64,000 nucleotides of DNA from DATFTE01 sp963840665 (lineage in GTDB: Bacteria > Acidobacteriota > Terriglobia > Terriglobales > Acidobacteriaceae): positions 620,001 to 684,000 of the forward strand of contig CAWIZO010000011.1 in NCBI GenBank assembly GCA_963840665.1. Reading direction: 5' to 3'. Positions 26,494 through 34,290 of this stretch are shown one piece after another; position 1 is the first letter of the stretch, and each line of letters opens with the position of its first letter. The translations under genes and the position numbers were made by a program. The notes below the pieces were generated by a model that was given only the letters and a program-made list of their open reading frames with translations, searched no databases and was not told the origin of the DNA.

Positions 26494-26498
26494 GAGCT
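26474..26498. repeat. Heptamer repeat (AGAGCTA type), overlapping the EamA stop
   Basis: GGCTAAG-AGCTAAA-AGCTAAG-AGCT forms tandem 7-mers across the last codons of the EamA gene. A second copy of the same 7-mer family occurs 37 kb away at 63520-63554. No complementary arm is close. Confidence 0.7.
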
Positions 26499-26502
26499 GT
26501 AC

Positions 26503-27909
26503 TTACGGCCTTGCCATCTTCTCCGGCTTCACCCACTCATCGAACTCCTCGCTTGTCAGATACCCGAGCTTCAGCGCGGCCGCCTTGAGACTCGAATGAT
26601 CCACATGCGCGGTGTGCGCGATCTTGGCGGCCTTGTCGTATCCAACCTTGGGCGCCAACGCCGTCACCAGCATCAGCGAATGGTCCACGTGGTGCTTCAC
26701 TTTTTCGCGGTTGACTTCGATACCTTTCAGCATGTACTCGACATACCCGTGGCAGGCATCGGTAATCAGTGTGACCGAGTGCAGAAAGTTGTAAATGATC
26801 ACGGGCTTATAGACGTTCAACTCGAAGTTGCCCTGCGATCCCGCGAATCCCACAGCCGCCGTCGCTCCGTGTACCTGCACGCACACCATGGTCATGGCCT
26901 CGGCCTGCGTGGGATTCACCTTGCCCGGCATGATCGATGATCCTGGCTCATTCTCAGGAATGGTCAACTCGCCGAGTCCCGAGCGCGGTCCTGAAGCCAG
27001 CCAGCGAATGTCGTTGGAAATTTTCATCAGCGACGCGGCCAGCGTTTCGAGCGCGCCTTGAGCGAAGACCAGTTCATCGTGTGCCGAAAGCGCAGCGAAC
27101 TTGTTGGGATGCGAGCGGAAGGGAAGTCCCGTCAACTCCGCAATCTTCTTCGCCACTCGTTCGGCGAATTCAGGATGCGCATTCAAACCTGTTCCCACGG
27201 CCGTCCCGCCAATCGCCAGATCGTAAAGCCCGTCGAGCGCTTCGTTCAGACGCTTGATGTCGCGCTCCAGCAGACTCGCCCACCCGCTGAACTCCTGCCC
27301 CACGGTCATCGGCACCGCATCTTGCAGGTGTGTGCGGCCGATCTTGACGATGTCCTTGAACTCCTTCGCCTTAACGTCGATGGCGTCATGCACTTCTTTA
27401 ATCGCCGGAATCAGCGCGCGCTTGACCCGATCCGCCGCCGCGATGTGCATCGCCGCCGGAAAGGTATCGTTCGACGACTGCGACATGTTCACGTCGTCAT
27501 TGGGATGAATCGGCTTCTTCGAACCCATCTCGCCGCCGGCAATTTCGATCGCGCGGTTCGAGATGACTTCGTTCACATTCATGTTGGTCTGCGTGCCGCT
27601 GCCGGTTTGCCAGATGCGCAGCGGAAACTGATCATTCAGCTTGCCGGAGATGACTTCATCCGCAGCCTGCACAATCAGCTTCGCCTTGTCGGCGGGAAGC
27701 TTGCCCAGATCCTGATTCACCAGCGCGCAAGCTTTTTTCAAAATGCCAAAGGCCTTGATCAACTCCGGCGGCATGACATCGATCCCAATATTGAAGTGCA
27801 ACAGCGAGCGCTGTGTCTGCGCCCCCCAGTAAACGTTCGCCGGAACTTCAATCTTTCCCATGCTGTCGGATTCAATGCGCGTACGAGAAGCGTCCACAGT
27901 CGTAGCCAT
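26503..27909 (-). CDS. fumC: Class II fumarate hydratase
   Basis: An iron-independent fumarase of the TCA cycle, 468 residues, full length. Signature GSSIMPGKVNPTQAE is present, with the catalytic His in GRTHLQDAVPMTVGQE. Other family blocks are NVYWGAQTQRSLLHFNIG, GSGTQTNMNVNEVISNRA and SSNDTFPAAMHIA. The ATG at 27909 precedes a short nonconserved leader (TTVDASRTRIE). It is divergent from ypdA, with a heptamer inverted repeat in the shared upstream region. Confidence 0.96.
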   Translation of the reverse strand: MATTVDASRTRIESDSMGKIEVPANVYWGAQTQRSLLHFNIGIDVMPPELIKAFGILKKACALVNQDLGKLPADKAKLIVQAADEVISGKLNDQFPLRIWQTGSGTQTNMNVNEVISNRAIEIAGGEMGSKKPIHPNDDVNMSQSSNDTFPAAMHIAAADRVKRALIPAIKEVHDAIDVKAKEFKDIVKIGRTHLQDAVPMTVGQEFSGWASLLERDIKRLNEALDGLYDLAIGGTAVGTGLNAHPEFAERVAKKIAELTGLPFRSHPNKFAALSAHDELVFAQGALETLAASLMKISNDIRWLASGPRSGLGELTIPENEPGSSIMPGKVNPTQAEAMTMVCVQVHGATAAVGFAGSQGNFELNVYKPVIIYNFLHSVTLITDACHGYVEYMLKGIEVNREKVKHHVDHSLMLVTALAPKVGYDKAAKIAHTAHVDHSSLKAAALKLGYLTSEEFDEWVKPEKMARP

Positions 27910-28297
27910 AAGGGTTCCTAGTGATTGCGTCGGGATGAAAGCAACCGAAAATTATACGCGTTGCGAGTACCGAGTACCCAGTACCGAGTACCGAGTGAAA
28001 ATCCGAATCAATCAGGCGCCCGCCCTTAGAGATCTCAGAAACTCGAAACTCACCGCTTTCACTCGGTACTCGGTACTAGGTACTCCGAACTTATCCCAAA
28101 TCGGGATACGCCCTTCTCCCTAGCTCGCACCCCTTCTCTATCGGTACCGCCCCCGCATGCTAAAATCACTGTTTCCACCACGCCCAGCGACGCAGATCGT
28201 ATGCGCGTTGGCGCTCCCAGGGGCACGATTCTTGGCCATTGAACAGATTCCCGAAACTCTGCCACGCACTCAAGCTCACTCGCGTCCCGACAGCGTC
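27910..28297. other. 388-bp divergent intergenic region with a heptamer hairpin
   Basis: The region between fumC and ypdA. Tandem 7-mers GAGTACC-GAGTACC-CAGTACC-GAGTACC-GAGTGAAA (27965-28000) are mirrored by TTTCACTCGGTACTCGGTAC... (28057-28085) around a loop of about 56 nt. The remaining DNA up to ypdA shows an open frame from 28157 without similarity to the family, which is not counted as coding. Confidence 0.8.
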
Positions 28298-29299
28298 ATG
28301 GACGTGCTCGTCATCGGCGCCGGCCCCACCGGCCTCGCCTGCGCGATCGAAGCCCAAATGATTGGCCTGAAGGTCATGGTCATTGACAAGGGATGCCTGG
28401 TGAACTCCCTCTACAACTATCCGGCGAACATGACATTTTTCACCACGCCGGAGTTGCTTGAAATCGGCGACATCCCCTTTAATACGGCACACCAGAAGCC
28501 CACGCGCCTCGAGGCTCTCGAGTACTACCGTCGCGTCGCGGAACACTTTCGTCTGCACGTCGTTCAATATCAGTGGGTGAAGACCGTTACCGGAGAAGAT
28601 GGCAACTTCCGTGTCACCGCGACCGATCGCTCGAACCGGATCCACGACTACCGCACCCGCAAAGTGATCGTTTCCACGGGATACTACGATCTCGCCAACC
28701 AGCTCGGTGTCCCGGGCGAAGATCTGCCCAAGGTGCATCACTATTTCCGCGAGCCGCATCCCTACTATGACAACGAAGTCCTGATCGTCGGAGGCAAGAA
28801 CTCCGCCGCCGAGGCTGCGCTCGATCTATGGCGTCACGGCGCGCGGGTCACCATCGTCCACCGCGACGCCCACCTCAACGACCACATCAAGTATTGGGTG
28901 AAGCCCGACATCGAGAACCGCATCAAGAACGGCGAGATCAACGCATACTTCAAGAGCACTGTCGAAGAGATTGGCGTCGACTTCGTCAACATCAGGACTC
29001 CCGATGGTCCGGTGCACTTGAAGAACGACTTCGTTTTCGCGCTCATCGGATACCATCCCGACTACGACTTTCTGCGCGCCCTCGGCCTTGAACTCTCGAA
29101 CGAGCAATGCCGCCCCGTGTGCGATCCTGAAACGCTGGAAAGTAATGTGCATGGGATTTATGTGGCGGGAGTGATCGTCGCAGGTTCTCGCACCAGCGAA
29201 ATCTTCATTGAGAACGGACGCTTTCACGGCAAACAAATCGCCGCAGACCTGCGCAACAAACTCGGATCATCAGGGAAACATTTAGCACTTGGCACTTAG
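28298..29299 (+). CDS. ypdA: YpdA-type putative bacillithiol-disulfide reductase
   Basis: A 333-residue FAD/NAD(P)H-dependent oxidoreductase. The FAD-binding GxGxxG (VLVIGAGPTGLACAIEA) begins at the ATG at 28298, which fixes the start; the family has this motif at the very N-terminus. The NAD(P)H motif is LIVGGKNSAAEAALDL, and GIYVAGVIVAGSRTSEIFIENGR is typical of YpdA/Bdr. In Firmicutes YpdA reduces bacillithiol disulfide. bshA, which starts bacillithiol synthesis, lies 31 kb to the right. The last residues (KHLALGT) and the stop come from a heptamer repeat. Confidence 0.88.
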   Translation: MDVLVIGAGPTGLACAIEAQMIGLKVMVIDKGCLVNSLYNYPANMTFFTTPELLEIGDIPFNTAHQKPTRLEALEYYRRVAEHFRLHVVQYQWVKTVTGEDGNFRVTATDRSNRIHDYRTRKVIVSTGYYDLANQLGVPGEDLPKVHHYFREPHPYYDNEVLIVGGKNSAAEAALDLWRHGARVTIVHRDAHLNDHIKYWVKPDIENRIKNGEINAYFKSTVEEIGVDFVNIRTPDGPVHLKNDFVFALIGYHPDYDFLRALGLELSNEQCRPVCDPETLESNVHGIYVAGVIVAGSRTSEIFIENGRFHGKQIAADLRNKLGSSGKHLALGT

Positions 29300-29310
29300 C
29301 ACTTAGCCCC
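29281..29310. repeat. Heptamer repeat arm, left of the small membrane gene
   Basis: TTTAGCACTTGGCACTTAGC followed by ACTTAGCCCC forms 7-mers of the AAGTGCT type. It covers the end of ypdA and is complementary to the arm at 29671-29696, so the two enclose the gene at 29388-29627. Confidence 0.75.
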
Positions 29311-29387
29311 GTCGCCTTATCGGAAGCCCAACAGCATGCCAGATGGAAGAAGCCCAGGAGGGCGTCCGACCGGCCGTGATTAGTTGC

Positions 29388-29627
29388 CTACCGTTCCAAG
29401 CTGTCGTAAAACACTTTCTTTTTCCTGCGTAGCTCCGCACCGCTTGGGGGAAACCTTCTCGACAGCATCCAACACCACACGGCCTTAACGCCCACTGCGA
29501 TCCAAACGAAAATGAACAATAGAAGCAGCATTGGCATATTGGGATACCGATGCCAAATCACGGCGATCGGGACGACCGCGAATGCGAATCCAATCACCCA
29601 CTCCCCGATCTTTGCGAAAGCGCTCAT
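29388..29627 (-). CDS. Small two-helix membrane protein
   Basis: A 79-residue protein from the ATG at 29627 (MSAFAKIGEWVIGFAF...). Two hydrophobic helices are predicted (about 9-24 and 33-52), followed by a basic cytoplasmic-type tail (SRRFPPSGAELRRKKK). A purine stretch GAAGGA lies immediately before the ATG, which is closer than usual, so the start is not certain. The gene is enclosed by the two heptamer arms at 29281-29310 and 29671-29696. Family unknown. Confidence 0.55.
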   Translation of the reverse strand: MSAFAKIGEWVIGFAFAVVPIAVIWHRYPNMPMLLLLFIFVWIAVGVKAVWCWMLSRRFPPSGAELRRKKKVFYDSLER

Positions 29628-29670
29628 TCCTTCGGTGAGAGGTCTCTGGTGGCCGTCACGAACGCTTAAG

Positions 29671-29696
29671 GGGCCAAGTGCCAAATGCTAAGTGCT
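29671..29696. repeat. Heptamer repeat arm, right of the small membrane gene
   Basis: GGGCCAAGTGCCAAATGCTA followed by AGTGCT is the reverse complement pattern of the arm at 29281-29310. It separates the small membrane gene from the frataxin-like gene. Confidence 0.75.
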
Positions 29697-29699
29697 TCT

Positions 29700-30032
29700 T
29701 CAGCCCAGCTTCACCAATTCTTCACCGAACTGCTCATTGATGAGCCGGGCCACCAGCGTCTTCAACCCTTCGCCGGTCTTGGCGAGGACGAAATCCTCGT
29801 CGCTATTCACCCAATCCAGCTTGAAGCTGGTTGATAAAGCGGAAATCCAAATCTGCCGCACCGGAGCATTCGGGGAAATCACGAACTTACTGCCATCGTC
29901 GAAAGATATATGCAGCGCGCCCGACTGATCTTCAACTTCAAAATCGGCCGTTTCTTCCGCCAGAATAAGGCTTTGCTCCAAAGATTCCAGCGCTGCATCG
30001 GCATTCTTGCGAAATAAATTCTCGTCCATCAT
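29700..30032 (-). CDS. Frataxin-like (CyaY-type) iron-binding protein
   Basis: A 110-residue protein matching the frataxin plan: an acidic N-terminal helix (ENLFRKNADAALESLEQSLILAEE), a beta sheet with FEVEDQSGALHISFDDGSKFVI, then SPNAPVRQIWISALSTSFKLDW, which parallels the hallmark N-K-Q-T-P-N-K-Q-I-W-L-S-S region of frataxins, and a C-terminal helix (GLKTLVARLINEQFGEEL). Frataxins regulate Fe-S cluster assembly. CyaY is best known from Proteobacteria and mitochondria, so its presence here is notable. ATG ATG at 30032/30029 is used; the frame further upstream is only repeat DNA. Confidence 0.78.
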   Translation of the reverse strand: MMDENLFRKNADAALESLEQSLILAEETADFEVEDQSGALHISFDDGSKFVISPNAPVRQIWISALSTSFKLDWVNSDEDFVLAKTGEGLKTLVARLINEQFGEELVKLG

Positions 30033-30043
30033 AAGAGGATTAT

Positions 30044-30170
30044 AGTCGTTGGTCATTCATCGTTGGTCGTTGGCCAAAGTCTGTCGGGAATCCACGAACC
30101 ATGGGTGCCCCATTTCTCGCGCTCTTTGCGAGAAGTGGGGCTTTTGACCAACGACCATCGACTACTGACC
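30044..30170. repeat. Heptamer inverted repeat (GTCGTTG type) with inner hairpin
   Basis: The left arm (30044-30075) reads AGTCGTTGGTCATTCATCGT plus GGTCGTTGGCC, and the right arm (30144-30170) reads TTGACCAACGACCATCGACT plus ACTGACC. The loop holds a second stem, GCCCCATTTCTCGC...GCGAGAAGTGGGGC. It separates the frataxin-like gene from the S9 peptidase and supplies the peptidase stop codon. Both genes are on the minus strand, so it may terminate the peptidase transcript. Confidence 0.8.
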
Positions 30171-32105
30171 GATTAAATACTGCTTCACAAACATCACCGT
30201 CGCATAGAACTGGTAATCCTGATTCTTCTTCTTGCGGTATCCGTGGCCTTCATCCTTCGCCAGCAGCCACCAGACCGGCGTGCCGTTTTTCCGCACCATA
30301 TCTACCATCTGCTGTGACTCGCTCCATGGAACCCGCGGGTCGTTCTTTCCAGCTATGACAAACATCGGCTTGGTCACGTTCTTCGCTTTGTTGGCCGGGG
30401 CGATCTGCTCCAGAAAATCATGCATCTTCGGATCACGTTCGTCCCCATACTCCACTCGCCGCAAATCTTGTCGGTAGCCTGAAGTGTTCTGCAGAAACGT
30501 CACCAGGTTCGACGGCCCGACGATATCGACCGAGCAGCAAATGCGATCGTTGTAGTTGGTCGCGACCGCCAGCGTCATGAAGCCGCCGTAGCTGCCGCCG
30601 GTCACGAGTACCTTCGATGAGTCGAGATCGGGCTGCGTCTGAATCCAGTCGAGCAGGGAATTGATGTCTTTATACGACCCTTCGCGCAGGAAGCCGTTAT
30701 CCGCCGCAAGATAACTCTTGCCGTATCCCGTCGACCCGCGCACGTTCGGAAAAATCATGGCGATGCCAAGCTCGTTCAAGTAATAGTTGTTGCGCCCTAG
30801 AAATCCGGGCCGCGATTGCCCCTCCGGGCCGCCATGAATCTGAATGATCACCGGACGTTTCCCCGAAAACTTCGCCGGCGGACGATACAGGAAGCCGCCA
30901 ATACTCTTGTCGTCGAAGCTCTTCCAGTGAATCAGTTGCGGCTCGGCGAAATCCGCAGTGTTAATGCCGCCAGTCTCGCTATAGGTCCAGCGCTCCACTT
31001 TTCCTGTCTGCGTATCGAGCGAGTACACATCGGAAGTCGAACGCGCCGAACTCAAATTGAATCCCACATCACGGCTGTTGCGGTGCCAGCGTACGCCGGA
31101 GATGATTCCTTTCGGCAGGCTGGGCACCGGCTTCTCCTTCCGCGTCTTCGTGTCCAGCAAGTGCAGCACGCCGAATCCGTCCTCATTCGTGACAAACGCA
31201 ATTGTCTTCCCATCGTGTGACAGATCGAACTCCTCGACATCCCAAGGAATCTGTGTGGTCAGATAGGTCGGCTCTTTCGTCGCCAGATCGATATACACCA
31301 AGCGGTGAAACTCCGAATCGCGATCGCTGGTCGTATAAATGCCCTTGCCGTCTTTGCTGAACTGCCCACCGCTGTAGTTAACCGTCCCGATCCGCGCCTG
31401 CGGCGTCAACAAAGTGTTTTCGCCCGTCGACGAATCGAAGATCCACAGCGAACTCTCGTTGGCCGAAATCTCGTCCGTTACCAGAATCTTCGCCCCATCC
31501 GGAGACCAGTCTTCGACTTGCCACCCTCCGCCATCCAACTTCGCCAGCATGTGGTCCGACTTCGGATTGGCAGGATCCATGACATACAAATCCACATCAT
31601 TGCCCGTTCGCCGCGTAGAACCGTAGGCCAGTTTGTCGCCGCCCTCCGACCACACCGCACCTGTATTCCGCGACTTGCCGTCAGTCAGCAGCGTGACATC
31701 TTCCGTGCCAACGTCATAGCGGTAGAGTTGGAAGAATTCTCCGCCGCCAATGTCTTTTGAAAAAACGAAGAAGGCGTCTTTATTCGGTGGATACTGCGCG
31801 CCCGAAATCGAGTCGGGATAAAACGTTAGTTGCGTGCGCGCTCCGCCTGGCATGGCTACGTGATGCACCTGGTTCGTGTCGGCAAAGCGGGTCGAGATCA
31901 GCATTTCGCGCTTCACCGGATCCCAGCTATTCAGCGCGGCCCCGCGAAAGTTGGTGTAGCGATCGACCGTCTCCGCCAGCGATGACGGAATCTTCGGCAC
32001 ACCCTCAACCACAAGATTTTCGTTGGGAACAATCTCGCCGCTCTGCGCAAAGGCAGCCCCGGTTACCAAGACGACACAAGCAAGAACAAGACGCCATCGT
32101 TTCAC
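30162..32105 (-). CDS. Secreted S9-family prolyl oligopeptidase-like peptidase
   Basis: A 647-residue exported peptidase with a signal peptide (MKRWRLVLACVVLVTGAAFAQ). A seven-bladed-type beta propeller follows (about 60-390, repeated strand motifs such as WSPDGAKILV and LSHDGKTIAFV) and a C-terminal alpha/beta hydrolase. The catalytic Ser is in VTGGSYGGFMT, Asp in NDPRVPW, His in DEGHGYRK. Members cleave peptides next to proline or act as acylaminoacyl peptidases. The GTG start at 32105 follows AGGAG; TATAGT stands upstream as a likely -10. The stop codon lies inside the heptamer repeat. Confidence 0.93.
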   Translation of the reverse strand: MKRWRLVLACVVLVTGAAFAQSGEIVPNENLVVEGVPKIPSSLAETVDRYTNFRGAALNSWDPVKREMLISTRFADTNQVHHVAMPGGARTQLTFYPDSISGAQYPPNKDAFFVFSKDIGGGEFFQLYRYDVGTEDVTLLTDGKSRNTGAVWSEGGDKLAYGSTRRTGNDVDLYVMDPANPKSDHMLAKLDGGGWQVEDWSPDGAKILVTDEISANESSLWIFDSSTGENTLLTPQARIGTVNYSGGQFSKDGKGIYTTSDRDSEFHRLVYIDLATKEPTYLTTQIPWDVEEFDLSHDGKTIAFVTNEDGFGVLHLLDTKTRKEKPVPSLPKGIISGVRWHRNSRDVGFNLSSARSTSDVYSLDTQTGKVERWTYSETGGINTADFAEPQLIHWKSFDDKSIGGFLYRPPAKFSGKRPVIIQIHGGPEGQSRPGFLGRNNYYLNELGIAMIFPNVRGSTGYGKSYLAADNGFLREGSYKDINSLLDWIQTQPDLDSSKVLVTGGSYGGFMTLAVATNYNDRICCSVDIVGPSNLVTFLQNTSGYRQDLRRVEYGDERDPKMHDFLEQIAPANKAKNVTKPMFVIAGKNDPRVPWSESQQMVDMVRKNGTPVWWLLAKDEGHGYRKKKNQDYQFYATVMFVKQYLIGQ

Positions 32106-32238
32106 GGGGAGCTCCTAAACAAGGTCGATACTATACACCGATCAGCTGCGTCCCAACATCGCCGCAACGGGTGCGTCATCGCAAGAAAGGTTTTGGCCAG
32201 CGACTAACTACTAACGACGGCTTCCCCATCTGCGACAA

Positions 32239-32250
32239 TAGAATCCCGCC
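32239..32250 (+). promoter_or_regulatory. -10-like box just before the MFS gene
   Basis: TAGAAT (32239-32244) ends 6 nt before the ATG at 32251 and no Shine-Dalgarno is present. This fits a leaderless transcript, as for the ferredoxin, threonine synthase and LytS-type genes. Confidence 0.45.
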
Positions 32251-33606
32251 ATGACGGAGCGCCTCACTGAAGACGTCGCCGCGCCCCCCGAGATCGCCCA
32301 GACCTCTGTCTCGCTCTCTGCCTACGTTCGCCTGCTTCGCCGCAACCGCAATCTGCGACGCCTGTGGTCCGCGCAAATCGTCAGCGAACTGGGAGACTGG
32401 TTCTACACCCTCGCCATCTACACCCTGCTTCTGCAATTTACGGGACGCGCCAGCTCCGTCGCTCTCGCCCTCATGCTGCAAGTCCTTCCCATGACTTTGA
32501 TGGGACCGACCGCCGGCGTGGTCAACGACCGCATCAGCCGCAAGAAGGTCATGATCACCGCCGACCTGGTGCGGATGGTCGTCGTCTTCTGCATGCTGTT
32601 TGTGCGCTCGCGCTCCACCATCTGGCTGGTCTATCCGCTTCTGCTGCTCGAAACCATCATGGTGGCTTTCTTCGAGCCTGCGCGTAATGCGGTCATTCCC
32701 AATATCACGACGCGCGATGAAGTGGTTCTTGCGAACACCCTCTCGTCAACCACCTGGTCGATGAACCTGGTACTGGGCGCGGCTCTCGGAGGAGTCGTCG
32801 CCGCTCTCCTCGGCCGCGATGCTGTTTTTATCCTCAACGCGCTGTCATTTCTCGTGTCAGCGCTGTTCATCCGCGGCATGAAGTTTGAAGAGCCGCACAC
32901 CGACGACGCCAAACCACTTCGCGCCCATGACCTGGTCGACTACTCGATGATGCGCGAAGGTTTCCACTATGTGCGCGAGCATCCGCGCTTGCGCGCGCAG
33001 GTCTTCGTCAAAGCTGGATTGTTCGTGATCGGTCCGGGATGGGTGTTATTCACGGTAATGGGAGAGAGCTACTTCCGGGTAACCTGGCACGGCATCGACG
33101 CGCAACGCGGAGCCATGCTCGGGATGAGCTTGCTGATGGGTGCGCGCGGCCTCGGAGCACTGTTGGGACCGCTGTTGGTCGGTCCCTGGGCAGGACGCCA
33201 CGAATCCCGCCTGCGCTTCGCGATATTGATCGGATTCATCGCCGAAGCCTTGGGCTATGTCGGCTTCGGCGCAGCAGGATCAGTCTGGGTGGCCTGCGCC
33301 TGGATCGTCCTTGCCCACAGCGGAGGCTCGAGCGTTTGGGTCTTCTCGACCACTCTTCTGCAACTCAACACCGAAGACCGTTTTCGCGGACGCGTGTTCG
33401 CCGCCGACAATGGCATCTCGATGTTGACCATCGGCATCGGCGCGTGGATCGCAGGCATTCTGGTGGATTTGAAAGACTCGCCACGCCACGTCGCTGCGGG
33501 CGCGGGCCTAGCCATGCTCGTCCCAGCTCTCTGGTGGGCATGGACGATCTGGCGCTGGAAGCAGCACTCAGAGAGCAGCACTCAGCATTCAGGGGGCAGC
33601 AATTAG
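32251..33606 (+). CDS. MFS transporter (MFS_3/enterobactin-exporter-like)
   Basis: A 451-residue major facilitator with about 12 membrane helices. Helix 1 region is LWSAQIVSELGDWFYTLAIYTLLL, and the loop 2-3 signature is GPTAGVVNDRISRKKVMITADLVRM. A long hydrophilic central loop follows helix 6. The C-terminal half opens with VFVKAGLFVIGPGWVLFTVM. This subfamily exports siderophores, drugs or polyketides; the substrate is unknown here. The last ~14 residues (Ser/Gln/His-rich) are encoded by heptamer repeat DNA and are probably not part of the fold. Confidence 0.9.
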   Translation: MTERLTEDVAAPPEIAQTSVSLSAYVRLLRRNRNLRRLWSAQIVSELGDWFYTLAIYTLLLQFTGRASSVALALMLQVLPMTLMGPTAGVVNDRISRKKVMITADLVRMVVVFCMLFVRSRSTIWLVYPLLLLETIMVAFFEPARNAVIPNITTRDEVVLANTLSSTTWSMNLVLGAALGGVVAALLGRDAVFILNALSFLVSALFIRGMKFEEPHTDDAKPLRAHDLVDYSMMREGFHYVREHPRLRAQVFVKAGLFVIGPGWVLFTVMGESYFRVTWHGIDAQRGAMLGMSLLMGARGLGALLGPLLVGPWAGRHESRLRFAILIGFIAEALGYVGFGAAGSVWVACAWIVLAHSGGSSVWVFSTTLLQLNTEDRFRGRVFAADNGISMLTIGIGAWIAGILVDLKDSPRHVAAGAGLAMLVPALWWAWTIWRWKQHSESSTQHSGGSN

Positions 33607-33742
33607 CACTTGGCAATTAGCATTTGGCCCTTGGGGATTCGGGATGCGCCTTTTAAGGGCTTGACTTGCATCTTGAGGTAACCGCGACGGGCCAAATGCC
33701 AAGTGCTAAGTGCCAAGTGCGGGGTTTCTGAGTGCTGAGTGC
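33562..33742. repeat. Composite heptamer inverted repeat
   Basis: Two 7-mer families are nested. The outer arms are CAGCACTCAGAGAGCAGCAC... (33562-33595) and TGAGTGCTGAGTGCC (33729-33743). The inner arms are AATTAGCACTTGGCAATTAG plus CATTTGGCCC (33601-33630) and GGGCCAAATGCCAAGTGCTA plus AGTGCCAAGTGC (33689-33720). The loop is about 58 nt. It sits between the convergent MFS and PCD genes and reaches into both ends. Confidence 0.85.
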
Positions 33743-34066
33743 CTATAACGCATCAATCTTCGCCGCCAAAATGAAATCGCTTTCCGTCAGTCCATTCACG
33801 GCATGAGTCCAGATGGTGATCTCTGCTTTCCCCCAAGCGAGCAGAATATCGGGATGATGTCCCTCCCGCTCCGCCAGCGCACCCACGCGGTTCACGAACT
33901 CAAGCGCCGATTGGAAATCGGGAAACTTGAATGCCCGTGTGATGTGGTGCTCGTCGACCACTTTCCAATTGGGCAGTTGGTGGCTGAGTTCATGTAAGGC
34001 CGTCCCATGAAGCGCAGGCACTCCGCCCCGGCAAGGCACGCAGTTCTTGTCCGCAAGAAAAGTCAT
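33743..34066 (-). CDS. Pterin-4a-carbinolamine dehydratase family protein
   Basis: A 107-residue protein with the PCD fold, which dehydrates 4a-hydroxytetrahydropterins after aromatic amino acid hydroxylation. The signature His-His-Pro-Asp is in ALAEREGHHPDILLAWGKAEI, with the third His in ITIWTHAVNGLTESD. The N-terminal CRGGVPALHG segment is also typical. The ATG at 34066 (MTFLADKNCVPCRGG) is chosen; upstream translation would run through repeat DNA. No hydroxylase is nearby. Confidence 0.9.
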   Translation of the reverse strand: MTFLADKNCVPCRGGVPALHGTALHELSHQLPNWKVVDEHHITRAFKFPDFQSALEFVNRVGALAEREGHHPDILLAWGKAEITIWTHAVNGLTESDFILAAKIDAL

Positions 34067-34105
34067 AGCGGGAGAGAGTGTAGCGCAAGTGGAGCGCTTA
34101 AACCT

Positions 34106-34285
34106 GTCATCTTGAGCGGAGTAGAGCAGTCGAAAGACTCCGGGCATGCAGGAGCGACCAGCGGTCTGAAAGGGAATTTCTAGAAACGCCTTCTTGCATT
34201 TCGTGACGCGTGGCAGAACAGGGATCGTTCGACTCCGCCGCGATTCCGCTTCGCGAAATCGCGGCTCCGCTCAGGACGACAGCAG
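34106..34285. repeat. Dispersed inverted repeat, GTCATCTTGAG class
   Basis: GTCATCTTGAGCGGAGTAGA and the following CAGTCGAAAGACTC (left arm) are opposed by CGTTCGACTCCGCCGCG and GCTCCGCTCAGGACGAC (right arm). Inner GCGATTCCGCTTCGCGAAATC-like dyads are present. It fills the gap between the PCD and ssb genes and probably folds into a branched structure. Confidence 0.65.
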
Positions 34286-34290
34286 CTACA

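Noticed and set aside
27965..28085. Heptamer hairpin as an ordinary rho-independent terminator
   Set aside because: Flanking genes are divergent, the loop is about 56 nt and there is no T-run.
28157..28297. N-terminal extension of YpdA beginning at 28157
   Set aside because: The FAD motif must be at the N-terminus in this family; the added 47 residues are not similar to it and the ATG at 28298 begins at the motif.
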